This document shows positions 1-7,020 of a stretch of DNA of 44,618 nucleotides, piece after piece. Where the stretch lies: assembly GCA_946480245.1 (NCBI GenBank), contig CAMLIZ010000015.1, forward strand, positions 1 to 44,618. The letters run 5' to 3'. Position 1 is the first letter of the stretch; each line of letters starts with the position of its first letter. The notes under the pieces are model-generated. The model saw nothing but the letters and a program-made list of their open reading frames with translations, searched no databases and was not told the DNA's origin. The DNA comes from an uncultured Pseudomonadota bacterium (GTDB lineage Bacteria > Pseudomonadota > Gammaproteobacteria > Burkholderiales > Burkholderiaceae). The translations under genes and the position numbers were made by a program.

Positions 1-803
1 AGAAGTGCATCTTCTGCTACCCGCGCATCGAGGCCGGCCAGCCCACCGTGTGCAGCGAAACCTGCGTCGGCCGCATCCGCTACCTGGGCGTGCTGCTGTA
101 CGACGCCGACCGCATCGAGGCCGCGGCCAGCGTGGAGCGCGACCGCGACCTCTACCAGGCGCAGCTGGACATCTTTCTCGACCCGCACGACCCCAAGGTG
201 ATCGCGCAGGCGCGGGCCGATGGCATTCCCGAGGCCTGGCTCGAAGCCGCACGCAACAGCCCCGTCTACAAGATGGCGGTGCAGTGGAAGGTGGCGCTGC
301 CGCTGCACCCCGAGTACCGCACGCTGCCGATGGTCTGGTACGTGCCGCCGCTGTCGCCCATCACCAGCGCGGCGCAGGCCGGCCACGTGGGCACCAATGG
401 CGAGATCCCCGACGTGGAGCAGCTGCGCATCCCCGTGAAGTACCTCGCCAACCTGCTCACCGCCGGCGACACCCTACCCGTGGTGCGCGCGCTGCAGCGC
501 ATGCTGGCCATGCGCGCCTACCAGCGCGGCAAGCATGTGGAGGGCACCGAGAACCTGGCCGCGCTGCAGCAGGTGGGCATGAGCGTGCCCGAGGTGCAGG
601 AGATGTACCGCGTGATGGCGATCGCCAACTACGAGGACCGCTTCGTGATCCCCAGCACGCACCGCGAGTACGCCGAGAACACCTTCGACGTGAAGGGCGG
701 CTGCGGCTTCTCGTTCGGCAACGGCTGCTCCGACGGCAGCAGCGAGACCAGCCTGTTCGGCAGCAAGAAGCGCCGCACGATTCCGATCAAGGCCAACGTG
801 TGA
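1..803 (+). CDS. narH: Nitrate reductase beta subunit, C-terminal part (partial)
   Basis: This is the iron-sulfur subunit of membrane-bound respiratory nitrate reductase, which passes electrons from NarI hemes to the molybdenum subunit NarG on the cytoplasmic side. The reading frame is open from base 3, so the N-terminal part and most cluster-binding cysteines lie outside the window. What remains, about 266 residues, begins with a cysteine cluster region (KCIFCYPRIEAGQPTVCSET) that matches the last ferredoxin-like motif of NarH and continues with CVGRIRYLGVLLYDAD, which is almost diagnostic for the family. The stop is 13 bases before narJ, in the usual narGHJI order. narG must lie upstream of the window. 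Confidence 0.96.
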   Translation, partial: KCIFCYPRIEAGQPTVCSETCVGRIRYLGVLLYDADRIEAAASVERDRDLYQAQLDIFLDPHDPKVIAQARADGIPEAWLEAARNSPVYKMAVQWKVALPLHPEYRTLPMVWYVPPLSPITSAAQAGHVGTNGEIPDVEQLRIPVKYLANLLTAGDTLPVVRALQRMLAMRAYQRGKHVEGTENLAALQQVGMSVPEVQEMYRVMAIANYEDRFVIPSTHREYAENTFDVKGGCGFSFGNGCSDGSSETSLFGSKKRRTIPIKANV

Positions 804-816
804 CGGAGGGCGAGCG

Positions 817-1491
817 ATGAGTACCCAGGCAACTACCTTGCGCGCGCTGGCGCGCCTGCTGTGCTACCCCGATGCCGAGGTGATCGAGCAACTGCCCGAC
901 GTGGTGAACGCACTGGCCGCCGATCGCGCCTTGAGCACCGCCACGCGCACTGCGCTGCTCGACTTGGCGCAGGCCCTGCAAGCCGACCACTGGCTCGAAG
1001 TGGAGGCCCGCTACGTGGACACCTTCGACCGTGGCCGCCGCACCAGCCTGCACCTGTTCGAGCACGTGCATGGCGACTCGCGCGAGCGCGGGCCCGCCAT
1101 GGTCAGCCTGCACGAGCACTACGCCGCCGCCGGCCTGCAACTGGCCGAGCACGAGCTGCCCGACTACCTGCCCGCGGTGCTGGAGTTTGCGAGCACGCAG
1201 CCGCCCGAGGCCGCGCGCGAGTTTCTGGCGGAGATGGCGCACATCCTCAATGCGCTGCACACCACGCTGCGCGAGCGCGCCAGCCCCTATGCCGCACCGC
1301 TGGCCGCCGTGCTGGAGCTGGCGGGCGAGGCACCGCATGCGGTGGCCGTGCCGGCCGACGAGCCGCTGGACGCCAGCTGGGCCGAGCCCGAGCCCTTCGG
1401 CGGCTGCAATGCCGCAGGTCAGCAGGCACCGGGGCAGGCGCAGCCGGTGCAGATCCACCGCAAGACCCCCCAACCGGGAGCCGCCGCATGA
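817..1491 (+). CDS. narJ: Nitrate reductase assembly chaperone NarJ
   Basis: A 224-residue cytoplasmic chaperone of the NarJ/TorD-like family. It holds the NarGH precursor and helps insert the molybdenum cofactor before the complex docks on NarI; it is not part of the final enzyme. The family signature is visible at about residues 65-100 (YVDTFDRGRRTSLHLFEHVH, then GDSRERGPAMVSL). The protein is alpha-helical in character, with a Pro/Gln-rich tail. The start follows a GGAGGG ribosome site shortly after the narH stop. Its stop codon overlaps the narI start (ATGA), which suggests translational coupling. Position and sequence agree, so the call is firm. Confidence 0.95.
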   Translation: MSTQATTLRALARLLCYPDAEVIEQLPDVVNALAADRALSTATRTALLDLAQALQADHWLEVEARYVDTFDRGRRTSLHLFEHVHGDSRERGPAMVSLHEHYAAAGLQLAEHELPDYLPAVLEFASTQPPEAAREFLAEMAHILNALHTTLRERASPYAAPLAAVLELAGEAPHAVAVPADEPLDASWAEPEPFGGCNAAGQQAPGQAQPVQIHRKTPQPGAAA

Positions 1492-2288
1492 ACGCGCTCG
1501 ACACCTTTTTGTTCGGCCTGTACCCGTACATCTGCCTCACCGTGTTTCTGGTGGGCAGCCTGATCCGCTTCGACCGCGACCAGTACACCTGGAAGAGCGA
1601 CTCCTCGCAGATGCTGCGCACCGGCAGCCTGCGCTGGGGCAGCAACCTCTTTCACGTGGGCGTGCTGTTTCTCTTCTTCGGCCACGCCTTCGGCATGCTC
1701 ACGCCGCATGCGCTGTACGAGCACTTCATCAGCGCCGGCAACAAGCAGCTGCTGGCCATGGTGAGCGGCGGCATTGCCGGCACGCTGGCCTTCGTCGGCG
1801 TCACGCTGCTGCTGGCCCGCCGCCTGGGCGACGAGCGCATCCGCCGCAACAGCAAGCCCAGCGACATTGCGCTGCTGGCGGTGCTGTGGCTGCAGCTCGC
1901 GCTGGGCCTGGCGACCATTCCGCTCAGCGCGCAGCACCTGGACGGCAGCATGATGCTCAGGCTGGCCGGCTGGGCCCAGGCCATCGTGAGCTTCCAGCCC
2001 GGCGCGGTGGCGCTGCTGGCCGAAGCGAGCTGGGTATTCAAGCTGCACATGTTCCTGGGCATGACCGTGTTCCTGATCTTCCCGTTCACGCGGCTGGTGC
2101 ACATCTGGAGCGGCTTTGCCTCGGTGCTGTACGTGCTGCGCCCGTACCAGGTGGCGCGCAGCCGGCGCCTCAACCTGCCGGCCGGCCACCTACAGCCTGC
2201 GGCTGCGCCCGAGCCCGCCGCGGTGATCGCCGCGCCGCCGCGCGAGCCGGTGCCGCCCGCCGTGCCCACCGCGCACCGCCACGCCTGA
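1488..2288 (+). CDS. narI: Nitrate reductase gamma subunit, cytochrome b NarI
   Basis: A membrane cytochrome b of 266 residues that oxidises quinol and passes electrons to NarH. About five membrane helices are visible. The four histidines that bind the two b hemes are present as H56 and H66 (FHVGVLFLFFGHAFGM) and H187 and H205 (KLHMFLG and RLVHIWS), at the same numbers as in the E. coli protein. The start ATG overlaps the narJ stop. Unusual is a C-terminal extension of about 40 residues rich in Pro and Ala after the last helix, probably a disordered cytoplasmic tail. Confidence 0.95.
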   Translation: MNALDTFLFGLYPYICLTVFLVGSLIRFDRDQYTWKSDSSQMLRTGSLRWGSNLFHVGVLFLFFGHAFGMLTPHALYEHFISAGNKQLLAMVSGGIAGTLAFVGVTLLLARRLGDERIRRNSKPSDIALLAVLWLQLALGLATIPLSAQHLDGSMMLRLAGWAQAIVSFQPGAVALLAEASWVFKLHMFLGMTVFLIFPFTRLVHIWSGFASVLYVLRPYQVARSRRLNLPAGHLQPAAAPEPAAVIAAPPREPVPPAVPTAHRHA

Positions 2289-2307
2289 ACGCGCAGGAGC
2301 AAACACC

Positions 2308-3015
2308 ATGAACCTCAGCACCACCGAAGCCGAGACCGACGTGGAGCGCGAACAGCGCATCACCGAGCTGCTGCGCCGCGAAGCGCAGCGCCAAGGCCTG
2401 CTGGCCCACGACGACCCGGCCAGCGCCGACGGCGTGATCAGCCAGGCCGCCGTGCGCGCCATCGAGGCGCTGCTGCAGCGCGAGGTGCAGCCGCCCGAGC
2501 CCGACGACGCCGCCTGCCGCCGCCACCACGCCGCCAATACCGCGCGCTACAGCACCGGCGAACGCGTGCTGGCGCGGCACATCCTCTTTGCCGTGACGCC
2601 CGGCGTGAACCTCAACGCGCTGCGCCAGCGTGCCGAGCAAACGCTGCTGGACCTGCGCGCCGAGCCCGAGCGCTTTGCCGAGCAGGCGCGTGCCTTGAGC
2701 AACTGCCCCACCGGCCAGGCCGGCGGCGATCTGGGCTGGCTCACGCAGCACGACTGCGCCGAGGAGTTTGCGCGCGAGCTCTTTGCGCACCCCGAGGTGG
2801 GCGTGCTGCCGCGCCTGGTGCTCAGCCGCTACGGCCTGCACGTGGTGGAGGTGCAGGCCCGCGAGCCCGGCCAGGCGCAGCCCTACGAGCAGGTGAAGGG
2901 CGCGGTGGCGCTGGCGCTCCAGCAGCGCAGCTACGTGACCGCGTTGCGCCAGTACCTGCAGCGCCTGGAGGCCGCGGCCGACGAGGGCGCAGCCGCCAGC
3001 CCGCTGCTGCGGTAG
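2308..3015 (+). CDS. Parvulin-type peptidyl-prolyl cis-trans isomerase of the nar operon
   Basis: A 235-residue protein with a helical N-terminal region (about 1-80) and a parvulin/PpiC domain at about 85-188. The domain shows ARHILF near its start, GGDLGWL in the middle and RYGLHVVEV at its end, all typical of the family. No signal peptide is seen, so it should act in the cytoplasm, like NifM-type isomerases. It starts 19 bases after narI. Prolyl isomerase genes next to narGHJI are common in betaproteobacteria, where a role in folding or maturing the nitrate reductase is presumed. The fold call is strong; the link to Nar maturation is inferred from position. Confidence 0.88.
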   Translation: MNLSTTEAETDVEREQRITELLRREAQRQGLLAHDDPASADGVISQAAVRAIEALLQREVQPPEPDDAACRRHHAANTARYSTGERVLARHILFAVTPGVNLNALRQRAEQTLLDLRAEPERFAEQARALSNCPTGQAGGDLGWLTQHDCAEEFARELFAHPEVGVLPRLVLSRYGLHVVEVQAREPGQAQPYEQVKGAVALALQQRSYVTALRQYLQRLEAAADEGAAASPLLR

Positions 3016-3099
3016 CGTGGGCGAAGCGCTGCTTCCACGCCGACGACTTTCCGAAGCGAGCCCCACCGGCTGGAGCTGGCGCGCGAAGCCACGCTACCG

Positions 3100-3393
3100 G
3101 TGCAAGCCTGCGAAGACGCGCTACGCCGCACCGAGCAGCGCGCCCTGGTGCTGCAGCTCGAACGCCTGATGGGCTACCCGATCGTGCGCAGGCAGGTGGA
3201 GGCCGGCAAGTTCTTTCTGCATGGCTGGCACTCCGTGATCGAGGAGGGCGAGGTACACGTGTTCGACGTGGAGCGCGGCCGCTTCGTGCCGGCCAGCGAG
3301 GCGGAGCGCAGCGGCACCGGGCCGTATCGCAGCGGGCCGGTGGAGAAGGGGATCTTCAATGAGATTGCGGAGGTGTTTGGGTCGGTGGGGTAA
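3100..3393 (+). pseudogene. Beta-carbonic anhydrase remnant (C-terminal end only)
   Basis: The 97 residues from a GTG codon match only the end of beta-class carbonic anhydrases: a helix (LVLQLERLMGYPIVRRQVEAG), then FFLHGWHSVIEEGEV and a final FDVERGRFVP, as in the C-terminus of CynT-like enzymes. The zinc-binding Cys and His-Cys residues of the active site lie upstream in the family and are absent here. The 84 bases before the start do not encode them in any recognisable way. The piece could be translated but cannot be an active carbonic anhydrase. The missing N-terminal part faces the nar operon, so a deletion between the isomerase gene and this remnant is the simplest explanation. Confidence 0.7.
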
Positions 3394-3520
3394 TAGTTGC
3401 CGACCGAATGCAGCATTTAACGAGACGTGTTTATCGCCCTGCCCAAGCGGAGTGACTGGCTCGCGTCTCGCGGGTACGACTGGCGCAGCTTGGTCATCGC
3501 CGCTGGCGCAGGTGGCCTGA

Positions 3521-4150
3521 CTACCCGGAAGACCCTTGCGACGGCACTCGCGCCGGGGTACCGATTCCGCAATCAGGTTCAAGGTGAGCCGCCAGCTCGA
3601 TCCAATCGTCAACCCATGTGACTCGATCCATCGCTGGACAATCGGCGTTCCATGGATGACGAAGGAGATAGCAAGTGGTCCCGCCCAGCGCGAAAGCCTT
3701 TGCTTGCTCGTAGTCATCCTCCACCGCCGCGTCGAAATGGCGTAGATGGCTATGCTTTTCGCCGTGCTTCAGGAAGTGCAGATCAAGTGTGCCCAGGCCA
3801 ATCGAATCCAGCCACTCAACAGTGGTTCGACGAGCGATGGGGAGGCGTGCAGTCGCTAAGTGCACGCTGTGGGTATGAGCCAACTGCTGAAGTACACCTA
3901 CCGCGCCAGGTAGCGGCTCGATTCGCCAAAGAAAGCGGGGGTGCGAGAAGAGCTCATGAACTTCCTTCCATTCGACCTTGCTGATCGTGTTGCCCAAAGC
4001 GTCAGGGCACTCGCTGTAATTGAATCGTCTGATGTCCTCGTATCTGAGAGTCACGCGGCCGCCCGTGTACTCAGCGATCACGTCCCGCATGACACGATCG
4101 GTCTGTCCAATCACATTGTCGATATCCACGCAGAAGTGAAGCTTGCCCAT
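3521..4150 (-). CDS. HAD-superfamily 5'-(deoxy)nucleotidase-like protein
   Basis: A 209-residue HAD phosphatase resembling the 5'(3')-deoxyribonucleotidase (NT5C) group, which removes phosphate from nucleoside monophosphates. HAD motif I is seen as D9-I-D11-N near the N-terminus. A motif II region follows at LATARLP, a motif III lysine in FLKHGEKHSH and the acidic motif IV in VEDDYEQA, so the catalytic set looks complete. The chosen ATG has GGGGTG just upstream; an in-frame GTG lies two codons earlier. It is the last gene of the island operon, 13 bases after the GAF-like gene. With the cytidine deaminase it suggests control or depletion of pyrimidine nucleotides. The substrate is not known. 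Confidence 0.72.
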   Translation of the reverse strand: MGKLHFCVDIDNVIGQTDRVMRDVIAEYTGGRVTLRYEDIRRFNYSECPDALGNTISKVEWKEVHELFSHPRFLWRIEPLPGAVGVLQQLAHTHSVHLATARLPIARRTTVEWLDSIGLGTLDLHFLKHGEKHSHLRHFDAAVEDDYEQAKAFALGGTTCYLLRHPWNADCPAMDRVTWVDDWIELAAHLEPDCGIGTPARVPSQGSSG

Positions 4151-4163
4151 TGGCACCCCGGGG

Positions 4164-5153
4164 CTACGCCCGATATTCCTCTACAGCTATGGAAATCCGG
4201 TTCTTGTCGACCCTCCACACGTCGGCAGCAAACTTCTTCACGTCAATAGCGAGGTGATTGAAGAGCGCTTGCATTTCCTCCCCCGTCAGTGGCTCGACAA
4301 GACCATCGACATTGAGAACACCGAACGTTTGTGTCGCGTTGCTCACCGACGCGCTCAAGGGAAACCCGACAATCCAACGCAGTGCCGGATTGATCAGTTT
4401 CACCTGCGTCACTGTGAGCTGAAACGTCTCGTCCCCCTTGCCACCCGGTCCTTGAAGAAGTATCAGGTCCCACTGGGCGTCTTCTGCCTGCCGTAGAGCG
4501 CCAAACGCCTTCTCCAGCGTGAAGACGCGACCCGTCAGTCCCTCGTTTGGCCTGAATCGAATGCGGCGCTCGTCTTCGTCCGTCATGCCATGGTGCAAGC
4601 TCACGGGAATGTGCATGCCGCAGACTTCTCCTTGGAGGGCGCTTTGCGAGTCAGGTAGGAATACGTTCACCCGAAGATTGTTGGCGTCGATTGCGGCCGG
4701 CTGACTCTGCCTGGCTCGCAAGAGAGCCTCGTACTTTCCCTGCGCGAGCGACCGAATGCTGTGCAGCGCATCGGAAAGCTCCTGCAAGGGGCCCGGTGGC
4801 ACCGGAAGCTTGACGGTCACTCGCGACCAGTCAGCAAGCGGCTTGGCTGCCGCCGCACTCGGTCCTGTGATCGCATGCCCTTGCGGACGAACTAGGTACA
4901 TGCCGATTGCTGCCAAGACCATGGCGGCGAGGAGCACAATGACACCGGCCGCGGAGTTGCCCATGTAGATGACATAGCCGCCGCCCAACAGGCCCAATCC
5001 GGCGACCACTACAAAGACCATTTGTAGTATCGCGACATGCGGTTGAGGAGCGAGACCAAGCGCGGTGGTCTGAGTCCGTTCACCGGCCTGGATCAACTTG
5101 CCGGCGATATCGGATCCGGTGGGCTTTCGAGCCGCATGCCTATTTGGTGTCAT
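4164..5153 (-). CDS. Membrane protein with two TM helices and a GAF-like domain
   Basis: A 329-residue protein with a polar N-terminus, two membrane helices at about residues 40-63 and 68-88, a linker with a helical stretch (about 120-150), and a GAF-like ligand-binding domain at about 155-315. The GAF-like features are LRVNVFLP, FRPNEGLTGRVF and, near the end, IVGFPL followed by FGVLNVDG. No enzymatic output domain is attached. The ATG is preceded by GAGGGGGG; the TGA of the deaminase gene overlaps that region, giving a 14-base gap. It may sense a small molecule, perhaps a nucleotide, or act at the membrane as the effector of the island. Function is not established; the domain call is by eye. 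Confidence 0.6.
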   Translation of the reverse strand: MTPNRHAARKPTGSDIAGKLIQAGERTQTTALGLAPQPHVAILQMVFVVVAGLGLLGGGYVIYMGNSAAGVIVLLAAMVLAAIGMYLVRPQGHAITGPSAAAAKPLADWSRVTVKLPVPPGPLQELSDALHSIRSLAQGKYEALLRARQSQPAAIDANNLRVNVFLPDSQSALQGEVCGMHIPVSLHHGMTDEDERRIRFRPNEGLTGRVFTLEKAFGALRQAEDAQWDLILLQGPGGKGDETFQLTVTQVKLINPALRWIVGFPLSASVSNATQTFGVLNVDGLVEPLTGEEMQALFNHLAIDVKKFAADVWRVDKNRISIAVEEYRA

Positions 5154-5167
5154 TGGATTGACCCCCC

Positions 5168-5578
5168 TCAATTTGAATTCAGAGCGTCACTGCCAAACGA
5201 ACACGGCAGCAGGTCAGACAAGCGGTTGCGCAGAATTGAATCTCCGTCGCACACACTAACAACGAGCGCATCAACGCCAAACTCTGCGATTACCTGCCGA
5301 CAGGCCCCGCACGGCGCAGAGGGAGCTTCAGTCGGCGTGTAGATCACGAGTGCCTCGATCGTCTTCTCGCCGTCCGCGACCATCTGAAAGATCGCGTTCC
5401 GCTCAGCGCAGATGGTCAAGCCGTAAGAAGCGTTCTCAACGTTGCAGCCCTGGTAGACGTTCCCCGAAGGCGTCACCAACGCGGCTCCTACCGGAAAATG
5501 GCTGTAGGGAGCGTATGCGGCCTCGGATACGCGTTTAGCGCGAAGTACCAACTCCTGCAAAGACCTTTCATTGGCCAT
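5168..5578 (-). CDS. Cytidine deaminase
   Basis: A 136-residue zinc hydrolase that deaminates cytidine or deoxycytidine to uridine or deoxyuridine, of the usual short tetrameric (CDD) type. The active site is complete: C57-A-E59 in TICAERNA, and C90 and C93 in APCGACRQV. The substrate-binding region (SHFPVGAALVTPSGNVYQGC) is also typical. The ATG is preceded by TTGGAG, the last unit of a triple 7-base tandem repeat. In most bacteria cdd sits with nucleoside salvage genes; here it lies between a nuclease and a GAF-like membrane protein in a low-G+C operon. That suggests a specialised copy rather than the household enzyme. Enzyme class is certain; the role in defence is inference. Confidence 0.9.
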   Translation of the reverse strand: MANERSLQELVLRAKRVSEAAYAPYSHFPVGAALVTPSGNVYQGCNVENASYGLTICAERNAIFQMVADGEKTIEALVIYTPTEAPSAPCGACRQVIAEFGVDALVVSVCDGDSILRNRLSDLLPCSFGSDALNSN

Positions 5579-5584
5579 TTGATT

Positions 5585-5605
5585 CTCCAACCTCCAACCT
5601 CCAAG
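5585..5605 (-). repeat. Triple 7-base tandem repeat carrying ribosome-site-like units
   Basis: Three head-to-tail units of CTCCAAC/G on the plus strand read as GTTGGAG-type units on the coding (minus) strand, ending 6 bases before the ATG of the cytidine deaminase gene. Each unit contains a GGAG core. The repeat fills much of the 59-base gap after the NurA gene. Change in unit number by slippage could alter the number or spacing of ribosome sites; this is an inference. Confidence 0.6.
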
Positions 5606-5637
5606 ATCCTGGACGTTCTGCGGACACCTGACTTCAG

Positions 5638-7020
5638 TCAGCGCCCCTTCTTGTCCCCACCAAGCCCACTGCGTACCAGTAGATCGAGCACCTTGCCACC
5701 AGGCACGAGGCTGATGGACGCGTGTCGATGGGCCAGCGCCACCGGCACAAGTGCGTTGTCGTAGAGATCCATCTCGAAGTGACGAATCAGGTCGCAGGCT
5801 CGCCCGATGAGTGACCCATAGCGGTCGAATTCGACCTTCGCCTCAGCGAATGCCTTACCACCGCCGCCGAAGGCCTTGTCCTCGAACGGGTACGGAATCG
5901 CGAAGTTGAAGATGCGCCCGCGTTCAGTCTTGAAGAGGAAGTCCTGCCCGTAGTAGGTTTCGTTGCCGAAGTTGGCGGCCGGCGAGTCGGCGCCCGTGAT
6001 GTACTGGTTGCGATAGTCGTCGTCGATCACGCGAAGCACTCCGGCCGGAAGAAAGCGCTCCAGCAGCAACGCGTGATCCATGACACCGCCGGACTTTTGC
6101 AGACCCAGAACCAGCATCGGCTGCAATCCCATCCGCGCAAGGCGCTCGTTCACCCGGAAGATGAGCCTTTGCAGTCGCGGATGCAGCTTGGCCGGCTCGC
6201 CGAACAGCGCGAGCGGGCCGTCGAGCATGAACGCGATGTCAGCCAGCGCCTGTGGCTGCGCTTCAAAGACTTGAAGGATGAACCCTGCGAGCATGAGGTG
6301 CTCCATGGCGTTCATCATCCGCGTCATCGCGCTTGCGTTGTCGCCAAAGTCACTGATGCCTTCGTGCAGACGAAGGAAGTCAGTAGCGTAAACCTCGGCA
6401 CCGCAGGCGCCACACTGCTGGAGGAGCGTGTTGCAATCGAACGTCGGGCCAGGTGCTGCATCGCAACGTGGGCAGTCCGGAAGAGTCAGCGTGTTGTCGT
6501 TCAGCGCTACTAGCATTCGTGCCAGCACCTGGCCGGTCTGGGATTCACTGCGATCGATGCTCAGCTGATCGAATAGCGCGCGACGGAAGCCGTCCCGCAC
6601 GTTGTTGATGCCGCGGTACCGGATGTTGCTGCCCGGCATCGTGAAAGTGACGGGCGAGGCCGAGCGGTGCATTTCAGCAACCTTGAACGGATCGACAAAG
6701 CGATTGACCGGATCGACCAAGTCAGCGTACTTTTGCATGTCGATCAGCACGTGGCTGACCTTCAGAAAGCCGATCTGTGTGCTCGGCAGCTTGTCGTTGA
6801 TAGGTGCGTCGCTCTTACTTGCATCGGAGGCCACCACATAGCGCGGCAACTTCGGCGGATCACCGGCAGGCGCGCCCACGAAGCGCGATGCAAGTTCCTT
6901 AGCCTCCGCGTCGGAGGGCTCGCGCAGATACGTGCAGTTCTCGAGAAAACCCTGGACATCGGGGTTGCGGACGAAGTCAGCGTGACCACCCTTGCCCGCC
7001 GTCTCGCGGCTGTATGGCAT
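5638..7020 (-). CDS. NurA-family nuclease with internal zinc ribbon
   Basis: A 460-residue protein of the NurA nuclease family, partner of HerA-type ATPases in DNA end processing. The first metal-binding segment is seen at about residues 60-70 (RYVVASDASKSD, D66) and a second at about 263-280 (FMLDGPLALFGEPAKL, D267). A later KSGG segment and a C-terminal beta-rich end follow. Between the two acidic motifs lies a four-cysteine zinc ribbon (C183, C186, C203, C206), which is not a standard part of archaeal NurA. The start ATG shares one base with the HerA stop (TGATG), so the two are very likely co-translated. Within the island it is the most likely DNA-cutting component. Family call is good; activity and target are inferred. 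Confidence 0.8.
   Translation of the reverse strand: MPYSRETAGKGGHADFVRNPDVQGFLENCTYLREPSDAEAKELASRFVGAPAGDPPKLPRYVVASDASKSDAPINDKLPSTQIGFLKVSHVLIDMQKYADLVDPVNRFVDPFKVAEMHRSASPVTFTMPGSNIRYRGINNVRDGFRRALFDQLSIDRSESQTGQVLARMLVALNDNTLTLPDCPRCDAAPGPTFDCNTLLQQCGACGAEVYATDFLRLHEGISDFGDNASAMTRMMNAMEHLMLAGFILQVFEAQPQALADIAFMLDGPLALFGEPAKLHPRLQRLIFRVNERLARMGLQPMLVLGLQKSGGVMDHALLLERFLPAGVLRVIDDDYRNQYITGADSPAANFGNETYYGQDFLFKTERGRIFNFAIPYPFEDKAFGGGGKAFAEAKVEFDRYGSLIGRACDLIRHFEMDLYDNALVPVALAHRHASISLVPGGKVLDLLVRSGLGGDKKGR

Noticed and set aside
1031..2311. Long open frames overlapping narJ and narI in other frames, and many similar long frames across the window
   Set aside because: They are by-products of high G+C coding DNA: Arg/Ala/Pro-rich or His/Gln/Val-rich translations with no domain signature, lying over genes with clear family motifs.
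3421..3480. Inverted repeat CGAGACG / CGTCTCG as a terminator
   Set aside because: Seven-base arms 46 bases apart make a poor hairpin and there is no T-run.
3427..3621. A 64-codon plus-strand frame after the carbonic anhydrase remnant
   Set aside because: It overlaps the end of the nucleotidase gene on the other strand, has no ribosome site and no recognisable family.
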